From positions 1 to 8,157 of the forward strand of contig JAEYZX010000042.1 of the NCBI GenBank assembly GCA_023427845.1: DNA of 8,157 nucleotides. Direction: 5' to 3'. Positions 1 through 6,611 of this stretch are shown in pieces. Position numbers and translations under genes: made by a program. Under the pieces are notes generated by a model. That model was not told the DNA's origin and did not search any database. It was given only the letters and a program-made list of their open reading frames with translations. The first letter of the stretch is position 1; the number at the start of each line of letters is the position of its first letter. This DNA comes from Bacteroidota bacterium (GTDB lineage Bacteria > Bacteroidota > Bacteroidia > Flavobacteriales > Flavobacteriaceae).

Positions 1-112
1 ATCCGGACAGGGTTATGGCGAGAGCCAGCCGAAGGAGGACTGCAAAGGCGACTGCACCGAGGAGCAGCACGCGAAGAACCGTAGGAGCGAGTTCATCATA
101 GTGAAACAATAA
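1..112 (+). CDS. C-terminal end of OmpA/Pal-family outer membrane protein (partial)
   Basis: The frame beginning at base 2 is open from the window edge and ends at a TAA at 110-112. The 36 visible residues end in NRRSEFIIVKQ, preceded by GYGESQP and a short insert with two cysteines (DCKGDC). The NRR(S/T)EF ending is characteristic of the OmpA-like peptidoglycan-binding domain, where the Asn and first Arg lie near the diaminopimelate-binding site. In the family this domain anchors an outer-membrane protein or lipoprotein to the cell wall. The paired cysteines before the last helix are common in Bacteroidota members and could form a disulfide. Only the tail is present, so the N-terminal architecture (barrel, lipoprotein, or PD40/TPR repeats) cannot be told. 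A strong terminator follows 22 nt after the stop. Confidence 0.85.
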   Translation, partial: SGQGYGESQPKEDCKGDCTEEQHAKNRRSEFIIVKQ

Positions 113-128
113 CATTACAATCCTTTAT

Positions 129-160
129 AAAAAGGCAGCCCGAAAGGGCTGCTTTTTTTT
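129..160. terminator. Bidirectional intrinsic terminator
   Basis: A perfect 7-bp stem, GCAGCCC (135-141) with GGGCTGC (146-152), closes a GAAA tetraloop. It is followed on + by eight T (153-160) and preceded by five A (129-133), which become the T run on -. It therefore fits as the terminator both for the OmpA-like gene on + and for the convergent small secreted-protein gene on -. Confidence 0.9.
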
Positions 161-176
161 ATTAGTGGAAATTTAT

Positions 177-539
177 TTAGGTCTTCGTCGAACTTCCCAC
201 GGTCAGCTTGATCCGACGATCGGGTTGTATGAATTCGATTGTTTTCTCGTTACGAATTGTCATTGTGGCGCTACCGGAATCATCCTTTAGATTAAATACA
301 GCAGTACCTGATTGCTTTTTAGTTTCGACGATCTGATACTTAAATTTATTCGTCGATAGGAATAAAGTAACTTCCATTTTTGCCGTGTCAATAAATACAA
401 ACGAATATTCATTTCCGGTGATATCGCATTGGTTTGCCACAATTGGCTTTTCGTCAATGCAATATTTCTGGACATTGTAAACCTGCTGCTGGGCAAAAAG
501 GGCAGGACCTAGTATTAACATAAAAAAAAGCTTCATCAT
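177..539 (-). CDS. Small secreted protein of unknown function (120 aa)
   Basis: I do not recognise this protein. The frame is open further upstream to 800, but the natural start is the double Met (MMKLFF) at 539/536. It opens a clear signal peptide: Lys3, hydrophobic residues 4-15, and a likely signal peptidase I cut after ALFA (Ala16|Gln17). The alternative start is the second Met, one codon later. The mature part is about 104 residues and looks beta-rich, with alternating hydrophobic strands such as YSFVFI, EVTLFL, KYQIVET and TMTIRN. It has only two cysteines, Cys27 and Cys38, placed where they could pair in the periplasm. No lipobox, transmembrane helix or known catalytic motif is visible. 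It stands alone, convergent with the OmpA-like gene and sharing its terminator. A TAAATTTT resembling the -7 box lies at 552-559, but it is very close to the start codon. The gene call is fairly safe; the function is open. Confidence 0.72.
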   Translation of the reverse strand: MMKLFFMLILGPALFAQQQVYNVQKYCIDEKPIVANQCDITGNEYSFVFIDTAKMEVTLFLSTNKFKYQIVETKKQSGTAVFNLKDDSGSATMTIRNEKTIEFIQPDRRIKLTVGSSTKT

Positions 540-583
540 AATCTTTTCAATAAAATTTATCCGGTAATCGCTCTCCAGTTTTG

Positions 584-612
584 AACCTCCGAGGTTTAAG
601 ACCTGCGAGGTT
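584..612. repeat. REP-like palindrome (two ACCTsCGAGGT-type units)
   Basis: Two near-identical 11-nt units, ACCTCCGAGGT (585-595) and ACCTGCGAGGT (601-611), stand five bases apart. Each is almost self-complementary. Together the 12-nt arms 584-595 and 601-612 form a hairpin with 10 of 12 pairs and a TTAAG loop. Short palindromes of this ACCTGCGAGGT kind are, from general knowledge, frequent between genes in flavobacteria. It lies 45-73 bp upstream of the small secreted-protein start, so it could sit in that gene's promoter or leader. There is no T run, so it is not a terminator. Confidence 0.55.
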
Positions 613-661
613 TTGCAAAAGTCACGCCACTTTAACCGGAAATTTTTAATAATCGCGGGAT

Positions 662-770
662 GCCCTAGCCCCGATGGAAGCGGCATCCTTTTATTGCATG
701 GCCGGCATTTGATTTGAGTATCAGATTTTGTGGCAATAAAAGATACAGCGGACAGCGGGAAACAGCTCCT
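662..770 (+). ncRNA. Structured two-box element, copy A (candidate flavobacterial ncRNA/repeat)
   Basis: The 5' box (662-685, containing GATGGAAGCGGCA) matches the complement of 7301-7324 at 23 of 24 bases. The 3' box (744-770, TACAGCGGACAGCGGG followed by an AGCTCCT) matches the complement of 7242-7268 at most positions. Between the boxes is a 12-bp stem, 685-697 with 733-744, with one bulged C (687 or 688) and a 35-nt variable loop. A second stem pairs CCCG (670-673) with CGGG (756-759), and AGC (667-669) can pair with GCT (765-767). In copy B these stems are kept with changed bases, which favours an RNA structure. From memory this two-box pattern is widespread between genes in Flavobacterium and may correspond to the Rfam Flavo-1 motif; I cannot confirm that here. 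Strand and function are inferred: a REP-like DNA repeat is the main alternative. Confidence 0.6.
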
Positions 771-981
771 GAATGCATTAAGTTTTGAGTTTCGCCGCAT
801 ATGTTGGATAAGTCAAAAGCCAAATGGACGATAAAAAGAATCTGATGAACCGGTCGCCGCAATCTAATTTGCAGGCTTTGTAAAGCAGAATAAGCCGATT
901 TGACGATTTATCAGCGTTAGGATGGACTGATCTTAAGAAATAAAATAAAAAGGCGGTAAAATCGATTTAAAGTTTAGGAAT

Positions 982-1009
982 AAAAAAAGCGGGACAATAG
1001 CCCCGCTTT
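982..1009 (-). terminator. Intrinsic terminator of receptor/lipoprotein operon
   Basis: On the minus strand the 8-bp stem AAAGCGGG/CCCGCTTT (986-993 with 1002-1009, eight-base loop) is followed by a run of T (the A run at 982-988). It lies 21 bp after the stop of the DUF5689 lipoprotein gene, so it closes that transcription unit. Confidence 0.88.
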
Positions 1010-1029
1010 CTTAAAATCTATCAAAGTAA

Positions 1030-2388
1030 TTAGTTTACTGTGATGTTATCGATCTGCATTGTTGTAGTTCGGATTGGCGCTACTCCAGTTCCTGAATATT
1101 CGAAGATGAAAAATCCGTTTCCGGTAACAGATGCAGGAATGTTGTACACTCCGCTATCCGTAAAGTTATTGGCATAACCCGATGTCGTGCCAGACGCTAT
1201 TGTAAACTGGCTTGTGATATCGACTAGAGTTGCATCGGCGATATCTGTTGCCGGAGTATAATCGGTTGTGTAATACACTTTCAAAACCGCTCCGTTGTTA
1301 AATCCGTCTTTTGTTTGGAAAGAAAGCGTGTTTGCGGCAGTCATATCAACCGGCACGAAGAACAACGAACGGTTTACTTCATTTGACTGGTTTGAAGTCA
1401 TTTGGATGTATTTGTTGTTGCTGAACGATTTTACTTCCCAATATCTTGATCCTACATACGCATCGTTGATGTAACCAGGGAATATTCTGTTGTTCACAGC
1501 ATAGCTTTCAAAATTTTCGGTGAAACTTCCCAAATACTGAAGTGCATCTCCACCCAACTGTGTATTAATGTAGAAACGTTCTTCGGTAAGTTTGATATCT
1601 GATTCAAATCGAGGTGAAAACTGAAAGGTTGTACCGAATCGGCTTAGGATTCCTCGGATTTTCCCACTGTTTCCAGGAACGATATCGGCAGCATACGAAG
1701 AGAAGTCGGTAGTTCGAACAGTAATAGAGTTTCCATTCTGATCAAGAAGCTGGTAATTGGTCCCTGCGCTTCCTGATGAAGTTTGGTAGTATGGCAAACC
1801 TACAGCGCTTGTGGCAAATTGTACATTGTCGAATTCAACAAGCATATTCAAATAGTCGTTTGATGAAATTGCCTCATCGATTGTTATATGCTGAACCAAA
1901 GTTTCCTCATCTACAGCCGGTGCGCAAGTACGCTGCACAACTTTTGTAACCTGTGGTGCCGGAATTCTCCAGATTGATGATCCATCAAGCTGACCGATAA
2001 GCAATCCGCCGTCTTTGATCTGAAAATGACGATCTTTCAATTTAATGTAAACTTTACGTCCCGGCTGCATGATCGTAGCATAGTTGGCATAGTCGATCAG
2101 CATGGAAAAACCAAGTTCGCCATCGGTTGATTGCAGGTACAATGTTTTAAAGAAGTTTCCTCCTTTGTCGCTAGAGACAACATAAGCTTCGATAACATCG
2201 TCTTCTGTGTACAAGGTTGGCGTTGCGGTTGCAGCGTCAAATATTTCCTGAACGGTTTTAGTGACCGTCAGGTTTGGTTCGTTGCAAACCAATTCGGGCG
2301 TGTCGTAATCGTCGTCATTGACGCAGCTTGTAGCAAAACCCGCCGATAGCGCAACAAATAAAAGTGATTTAAAAAATGTTGATTTCAT
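1030..2388 (-). CDS. DUF5689-type surface lipoprotein with C-terminal jelly-roll domain
   Basis: This 452-aa protein starts with a lipoprotein signal peptide (Lys7, hydrophobic 8-19) and Cys22 in FATSC. Cys22 is followed by VNDDDYD; acidic residues directly after the cysteine are the known Bacteroidota signal for export to the outer face of the outer membrane. Residues about 45-265 match my memory of DUF5689, an OB-fold-like region with the typical stretch VIEAYVVSSDKGGNFFKTLYLQ (68-89), then a Pro-Gly-Arg-Lys-Val turn (109-113) and a later RGILSRFG strand. Residues about 285-452 look like a choice-of-anchor J/jelly-roll beta-sandwich that opens with ENFESY and ends with QIDNITVN. No catalytic motif is visible, so ligand binding is the likely role. 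The gene follows the TonB receptor after 29 bp, the place SusD takes in SusC/SusD pairs, but it is not SusD: there is no helical TPR region. DUF5689 proteins recur beside EEP nucleases, and OB folds often bind nucleic acids; that ligand is an inference. Confidence 0.85.
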   Translation of the reverse strand: MKSTFFKSLLFVALSAGFATSCVNDDDYDTPELVCNEPNLTVTKTVQEIFDAATATPTLYTEDDVIEAYVVSSDKGGNFFKTLYLQSTDGELGFSMLIDYANYATIMQPGRKVYIKLKDRHFQIKDGGLLIGQLDGSSIWRIPAPQVTKVVQRTCAPAVDEETLVQHITIDEAISSNDYLNMLVEFDNVQFATSAVGLPYYQTSSGSAGTNYQLLDQNGNSITVRTTDFSSYAADIVPGNSGKIRGILSRFGTTFQFSPRFESDIKLTEERFYINTQLGGDALQYLGSFTENFESYAVNNRIFPGYINDAYVGSRYWEVKSFSNNKYIQMTSNQSNEVNRSLFFVPVDMTAANTLSFQTKDGFNNGAVLKVYYTTDYTPATDIADATLVDITSQFTIASGTTSGYANNFTDSGVYNIPASVTGNGFFIFEYSGTGVAPIRTTTMQIDNITVN

Positions 2389-2417
2389 ATTCTTGCTTTT
2401 TATAGAATTTTTTTTAA

Positions 2418-5228
2418 TTAGAAATTGATATATAAATTTACGAAAAATGTACGGCCGTATCCGTAGAAATATTTCGGTCCGAAAGCACGCGCGGGCCCGG
2501 TCATATCTTGCTGGATTTCCTGATAGTTGGCATTACGTGCCTGTTCGAATCCGCCGGTCTTGTATTCAATGTCAAATACGTTGTTGACGCTGGCAAAAAA
2601 TCCGATTGTGTTACCGTCGATTCTCCATGATTTTCCACCCACAAGGTTGAAAAGACGGATTGGATCGAACTTCTCCTGCTTCAGCAATCGTCGGCCTTCT
2701 TCTTCGGTAGCGCCATAGAATGGCATTCCATCGGGATCATTTGGATTTCTGTAGAAATTTGATGTACGCAATAACGGTGAAATATCAAGATAATTGTCGT
2801 CAAGATAATTTGCATTTGCTCCGATCCACCAGAATTTAGGCGAACGGTATTCAACTCCGACAGAATATGCTTGTTGTGGAGTTCCCGGCTGACGGTAATC
2901 TTTCATGGTCGACATTCCGAAATCAACCACGCTTTGTGCATTGTCAACGTTAAGTTTTACGTTCGGGTTGCTGTCATACGTATATTGTCCGAACGCTGCG
3001 GCACCTGTCAATTTAATAGTGGAAGTCAGTTGATATTCCATTCCCAATTCACCACCGATGTTCTTTTTATCGAGTCCGGTTACGATTTCAGCAACGAACG
3101 CATCTCCGGTAGTGTTAAGCAACTGTCCTTCGGCATTCAGGATTCCAACGCCTTCGGCATAGAAGAATCCGATATCGGTACTGTTCTGGATTTTTGAATA
3201 ATATCCGGTCAACCTTGCTTTGAATTTAGGGGCGCGAATTATATAACTCGCATCGGCTCCGTGAATGGTCTCACTCTGAAGATCTGTAACAATTGCATTG
3301 CTCAAACGCGCATTCGGGAATGTGTTCCGCAATGTTGGCGCATTGTTCATGTACATACCGTTAAGGTCAAGATAATGACGGCCCGTGATTTTGTAGGTCA
3401 CACCACCTTTGAATCCGAAATTCTCAAAACGCACCTTATCGCTTTTTCCCAATGAAGTGTTAGGATAAATTCCATTTTGGTACAATCCTTCACGCTGATA
3501 AACCGTTTTAGAAAAGGTTTGCGCAAGGAAGAAATCGAATTTGTCGTAAGTGAATTTGAACTGTGTGAACGCATCAACGATTTCAGCACGTAAAATATAA
3601 TTGTATCCAAATCGGTCGCCTTCGCGAACCACGCGGTCAGGTGTCAGCAAGTTCGGCTGTGATTGCGAACCGCTGAAAAACTGGTCGATATCACGATAAA
3701 ATTCGCCACCCAATAAATCAAGCACATTTTGGAAATTTTCAGATCGAAGCCTTCTATAAGTCACACCTGCATTTAAAGCAATGTTGTCTGACAACTGGCT
3801 TGTAAGGAATGAGTTTGCAGATATTTGCGTGTCATCGGTGCGGTCTTCGTATAAAATGGTAAGCGATTCGCCACCAAACTGCGCCGCATTGGCTATGTTG
3901 GCCTCGTAAATTGCATTCCAGTTGATTTGACGGTTTTGAAGGAATGATTCCCTAGCATCTGCAGCATTGGCAAGGTTTAGAGGTGAATCTCCTATGTAAT
4001 CGCCAAAATCGTCGAATTGCGTAGTATAATAACTAGGCAGGTTTCGGTAATAGGTTGGATCAGGATTGTTTGCATTTTGGAAATCCAAACGGCTGTTCCC
4101 GATTTTTCCGGTCTGAAAAGACAAGTTGGTGTTTAACGACGTTTTCTCGTTAAAATCCCAATAATGCGAAAGGATCACAATTGGTTCCTCTACATCCTTG
4201 TCACGTGAATTTCTTTTCTTTCCATCTTGCCATCCCCAATAGGAGTTGTATTTTACACCGGCAAGTTGTGTAACCTCGTCGCTGTTAGGCGAATTTTTAC
4301 CTCGGTTGTTCTCAGCATAAATTGACGTAAGGTTCAAGCTGTGCTTGTCGTTGAATCTCTTTTCGACGCTTGCGAAAAGTGAATTTGCGCTGTAGTCAGT
4401 TCCTTCAAAATGACCTTCAACAGCCCATCTTCTTCCTCCTGAAATCACGTAAGCCCAGCCATCTTTATCCATTCCCGATGCGTGCGTACCCATCATTCTC
4501 CATCTGTAGTTCGTATTGGTTCCGGAAAACGAAATTCTCGAGCCCGGACGATAGATCGAAGCCCGTGTATAGATTTCCTGTGTTCCAAGGATATTACCAA
4601 ATGTATGCGCAGACGGGGCAATTCCATTGGTATATTCCTGGTTTCGGGTAGCATCGTTCAATCCGCCCCAGTTACCCCATTGCGGACGGCCATCGTAGAT
4701 TTTGTTCATCACAACTCCATTGATCATCGTCTTGCCATACTCATTATCGAGTCCGCGTATCCTAAAACGCGCCTGTCCAAAGTTGAACGCCGCAGCCTGG
4801 TTGAACGCATCCCGGGTTGCCTGGAGCAATCCTGCAGTACTTTCAGAACCGCTGTTGTCATCGCCCAGGTCATTCTCGGTTATGGTAATCAAACTCAATT
4901 GTTGTTCCGAAGTTTGATCGGCTTCAAGTACAACAACGCCAAGGTCAAGTACTTTTCCTTCAACAATTGTTACGGGAATCAGCTGGTCGCTGAAACCCGT
5001 GCTTCGGATTAATAGCAACTGTTCTCCAGTTGCCACTTCGTTAAAAACGAACATTCCGTTAAGGTCGGTCAACGTAGTCAAATTGGTGTTTTGGACAGTA
5101 GCGACGACATTCGCCATTGGCAATTGCGTGCGCGCATCCACTACTTTCCCCGAAACTCCTGTAGGCGATTGGGCAAAAGCGAAAAGTACCTGCATTACCA
5201 GCAACGTACTAAATACAATCTTTCTCAT
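2418..5228 (-). CDS. TonB-dependent outer membrane receptor with carboxypeptidase-like regulatory domain
   Basis: The 936-aa product begins with a signal peptide (RK, then hydrophobic to FAFA, cut before Gln20). Residues about 22-102 form a carboxypeptidase-D regulatory-like beta domain (GVSGKVVDARTQLPMANV, then TDLNGMFVF), typical of Bacteroidota receptors. Residues about 110-225 are the plug, including RFRIRGLDNEYGKTMINGV (154-172). The rest is the 22-stranded barrel, which ends in FFVNLYINF with the terminal Phe needed for barrel insertion by BAM. There is no STN domain, so signalling to an anti-sigma factor is not expected. The protein would import a substrate across the outer membrane using ExbB-ExbD-TonB energy. 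The substrate cannot be read from the sequence, and the length fits receptors of the SusC size range or slightly shorter. It is first in an operon with the lipoprotein 29 bp downstream and is divergent from a secreted EEP enzyme. The start is well placed, about 42 nt after the predicted transcription start. Confidence 0.92.
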   Translation of the reverse strand: MRKIVFSTLLVMQVLFAFAQSPTGVSGKVVDARTQLPMANVVATVQNTNLTTLTDLNGMFVFNEVATGEQLLLIRSTGFSDQLIPVTIVEGKVLDLGVVVLEADQTSEQQLSLITITENDLGDDNSGSESTAGLLQATRDAFNQAAAFNFGQARFRIRGLDNEYGKTMINGVVMNKIYDGRPQWGNWGGLNDATRNQEYTNGIAPSAHTFGNILGTQEIYTRASIYRPGSRISFSGTNTNYRWRMMGTHASGMDKDGWAYVISGGRRWAVEGHFEGTDYSANSLFASVEKRFNDKHSLNLTSIYAENNRGKNSPNSDEVTQLAGVKYNSYWGWQDGKKRNSRDKDVEEPIVILSHYWDFNEKTSLNTNLSFQTGKIGNSRLDFQNANNPDPTYYRNLPSYYTTQFDDFGDYIGDSPLNLANAADARESFLQNRQINWNAIYEANIANAAQFGGESLTILYEDRTDDTQISANSFLTSQLSDNIALNAGVTYRRLRSENFQNVLDLLGGEFYRDIDQFFSGSQSQPNLLTPDRVVREGDRFGYNYILRAEIVDAFTQFKFTYDKFDFFLAQTFSKTVYQREGLYQNGIYPNTSLGKSDKVRFENFGFKGGVTYKITGRHYLDLNGMYMNNAPTLRNTFPNARLSNAIVTDLQSETIHGADASYIIRAPKFKARLTGYYSKIQNSTDIGFFYAEGVGILNAEGQLLNTTGDAFVAEIVTGLDKKNIGGELGMEYQLTSTIKLTGAAAFGQYTYDSNPNVKLNVDNAQSVVDFGMSTMKDYRQPGTPQQAYSVGVEYRSPKFWWIGANANYLDDNYLDISPLLRTSNFYRNPNDPDGMPFYGATEEEGRRLLKQEKFDPIRLFNLVGGKSWRIDGNTIGFFASVNNVFDIEYKTGGFEQARNANYQEIQQDMTGPARAFGPKYFYGYGRTFFVNLYINF

Positions 5229-5250
5229 AAATGGGTTTAAATTTATTTAC

Positions 5251-5269
5251 AAAGTTTAATTAAAACTTA
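5251..5269. promoter_or_regulatory. Operator-like inverted repeat 1 (receptor side)
   Basis: AAAGTTT (5251-5257), five bases (AATTA), then AAACTTA (5263-5269): six of seven positions pair. It begins 7 bp downstream of the -7 box for the receptor, so it covers the predicted start of transcription. The same half-sites with the same 5-nt spacing recur at 5317-5335. In an A/T-rich leader some such palindromes arise by chance, but the pair is unlikely to be accidental. It could instead be a 5'-leader hairpin. Confidence 0.5.
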
Positions 5270-5276
5270 AAGCGGG

Positions 5277-5284
5277 CAAATGTA
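5277..5284 (-). promoter_or_regulatory. Promoter -7 box for the receptor/lipoprotein operon
   Basis: On the minus strand this reads TACATTTG, an exact match to the Bacteroidota TAnnTTTG box. The predicted start of transcription is near 5270, giving a leader of about 42 nt. No clear TTG is found at the -33 position, so activity may be weak or activator-dependent. Confidence 0.6.
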
Positions 5285-5304
5285 CATCTTTCTGATATAT
5301 TATT

Positions 5305-5312
5305 TACTTTTG
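5305..5312 (+). promoter_or_regulatory. Promoter -7 box for the EEP-family gene
   Basis: TACTTTTG is an exact TAnnTTTG match. The predicted transcription start is near 5319 and the leader is about 39 nt. No TTG is seen 17-23 bp upstream. The place where its -33 element should be overlaps the -7 box of the divergent receptor promoter, and the reverse also holds. Confidence 0.6.
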
Positions 5313-5316
5313 GCGC

Positions 5317-5335
5317 AAAGTTTGTAGAAAACTTT
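5317..5335. promoter_or_regulatory. Operator-like inverted repeat 2 (nuclease side)
   Basis: AAAGTTT (5317-5323), five bases (GTAGA), then AAACTTT (5329-5335): a perfect 7-bp inverted repeat. It begins 4 bp after the -7 box of the EEP gene, so it overlaps the predicted start of transcription. Its centre is 66 bp from that of the matching repeat on the receptor side, slightly over six helical turns. Confidence 0.55.
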
Positions 5336-5357
5336 ACTTTAAAATAACACATCTTTT

Positions 5358-6452
5358 ATGAGAATTAAAAATTTAATCGCCGCTTTCATTATTATATTCG
5401 CAATTGGAAGTGCAAATGGACAGGAAAAAAAATATAAAGTGCATACAGTGGCATTCTATAACCTGGAGAACCTTTTCGATACTATCAACGGATCGAACTT
5501 CGACGAAGAGTACCTGCCGGCACGAGGATGGACAGGAAAAAAGTACCAGAAGAAATTAAATAACCTTGGTCGCGTAATTCCTCAAATCGGTACAAACGAC
5601 CAACAAAAGGAAGCTCCGGTTATCCTTGGCGTTTGCGAAATCGAAAACCGCGGCGTTCTTGAAGATTTGGTAAAAAATCCTCAACTGGCCCGACTCGATT
5701 ACGGAATCGTCCATTTCGATTCGCCCGACCGACGCGGAATAGATGTCGGACTTTTATATCAAAAAAGATATTTCAAGCCAACAAGCTATGTAAATATCCC
5801 ATTGATGATCACGCAGGATCAAGCGAAAGCTGTTAAAAAAGAACAGGCTGAGGAGACCGACGACGTTGCGCACGTTTCTTCAAACAGCAAACGCGTCTAT
5901 ACGCGCGACATCCTGTTGGTGACCGGTCTTCTCGAAGGTGAAGAAATCCATGTTTTGGTAAACCACTGGCCATCACGTTCAGGTGGCGAAAAACGAAGCA
6001 GTCCGTTTCGTGAAGCAGCAGGGAAGCTTAATCGCAAAATAATGGATTCGCTTTACGCGATCAATCCAAATGCGAAAATCATTTCGATGGGCGATTTCAA
6101 TGACGGCAGCTATAACAAAAGCATCAAAGAAGGCATCGGCGCCAAACTAAAAAAGGAAGAAGTAAAGCAGGGCGGAATCTACAATCCGTTTGAGCAAATG
6201 GCCAAAGAAGGACATGCGAGCCTTTTCTACCGCGATTCAGGTGACATATTCGATCAAATCATGGTGTCTGAAGCATTGATAAAAGGCGATTATAACTCAT
6301 TCCGTTACTGGAAAGCCGGAATTTTCAATAAACAATTCCTGATCCAAACCTCCGGACAATATAAAGGATATCCATTGCGAAATTCACCAAGTGAACCCGG
6401 TTTCAGCGATCACTTTCCTGTTTATGTGTATTTGATCAAGCAGGTTCAGTAA
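5358..6452 (+). CDS. Secreted endonuclease/exonuclease/phosphatase (EEP) family protein
   Basis: This 364-aa protein has a signal peptide (RIKN, hydrophobic 6-17, likely cut after SANG, before Gln22), so it acts in the periplasm or outside the cell. The EEP metal-dependent phosphoesterase motifs are all present in order: FYNLENLFD (33-41), EIEN (94-97, metal-binding Glu94), RRGIDVGLLY (125-134), VNHWPSRSGG (201-210, with His203), MGDFND (244-249, with Asp246 and Asn248), GDIFDQI (295-301) and GFSDHFPV (348-355, the Asp351-His352 pair). It is therefore probably an active Mg2+-dependent enzyme that cuts phosphodiesters or phosphomonoesters. The family covers DNase I-like nucleases, sphingomyelinases and inositol phosphatases. 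The NHWPSR and SGG pattern is closest to the secreted bacterial nuclease-like group, but the substrate is not fixed by sequence. It is divergent from the TonB receptor across a 129-bp control region and has its own terminator. Confidence 0.9.
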   Translation: MRIKNLIAAFIIIFAIGSANGQEKKYKVHTVAFYNLENLFDTINGSNFDEEYLPARGWTGKKYQKKLNNLGRVIPQIGTNDQQKEAPVILGVCEIENRGVLEDLVKNPQLARLDYGIVHFDSPDRRGIDVGLLYQKRYFKPTSYVNIPLMITQDQAKAVKKEQAEETDDVAHVSSNSKRVYTRDILLVTGLLEGEEIHVLVNHWPSRSGGEKRSSPFREAAGKLNRKIMDSLYAINPNAKIISMGDFNDGSYNKSIKEGIGAKLKKEEVKQGGIYNPFEQMAKEGHASLFYRDSGDIFDQIMVSEALIKGDYNSFRYWKAGIFNKQFLIQTSGQYKGYPLRNSPSEPGFSDHFPVYVYLIKQVQ

Positions 6453-6473
6453 TTAGCGCTTTAAAAAGTTAAG

Positions 6474-6513
6474 GCCACAAATGCACGATTTATTGTGTTT
6501 TTGTGGCTTTTTT
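6474..6513 (+). terminator. Intrinsic terminator of the EEP-family gene
   Basis: The stem GCCACAAA (6474-6481) with TTTGTGGC (6500-6507) is followed by six T (6508-6513). The pairing can continue inward through CAC/GTG, giving 12 of 15 matched arm positions. The arms resemble the long CCACGAAT-type hairpins common after flavobacterial genes. It starts 22 bp after the stop codon. Confidence 0.85.
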
Positions 6514-6519
6514 AATGAC

Positions 6520-6540
6520 AGAAGCCGGAAGTCAAAAGTC
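6520..6540. repeat. Degenerate 7-nt tandem repeat (RRAAGYC-like, three units)
   Basis: Three adjoining heptamers, AGAAGCC, GGAAGTC and AAAAGTC, share an A-A-G core at the same phase. It is short and imperfect and could be chance. It is listed because a second, cleaner 7-nt repeat lies less than 100 bp away. Confidence 0.35.
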
Positions 6541-6611
6541 TGATGGGACCCGGCATAATGCACATTCACGGCAACGAATATGTTCATAATCTGTATCATT
6601 CATGTATACTT

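Larger units (their letters stand above)
540..1029. other. Gene-poor intergenic region
   Basis: I find no convincing protein-coding gene in this 490-bp stretch. It holds a REP-like palindrome near 584-612, copy A of a two-box structured element at 662-770, and the terminator of the receptor/lipoprotein operon near its right end. The part from about 771 to 981 shows nothing I can interpret. The frame open through 540-800 on - has no start with a signal peptide or domain and crosses both repeat elements, so I treat it as chance. Confidence 0.6.

Noticed and set aside
540..800. N-terminal extension of the small secreted protein (frame open to 800 on -)
   Set aside because: The extension crosses the REP-like palindrome and structured element copy A, has no recognisable domain, and would bury the signal peptide that begins at 539.
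964..980. Extra AAAGTTT half-site at 969-975 as a third operator
   Set aside because: No matching AAACTTT arm follows at the 5-nt spacing, and no promoter is nearby.
1030..2388. Calling the lipoprotein SusD/RagB
   Set aside because: It holds the SusD position, but the sequence is beta-rich throughout with a DUF5689-like region and a C-terminal jelly-roll; the helical TPR-rich SusD fold is absent.
4482..5012. 176-aa open frame on + within the receptor gene, plus other frames opposite or across the main genes
   Set aside because: They lie antisense to well-supported coding sequence, show no domain, signal peptide or promoter, and look like by-products of the codon use of the real genes.
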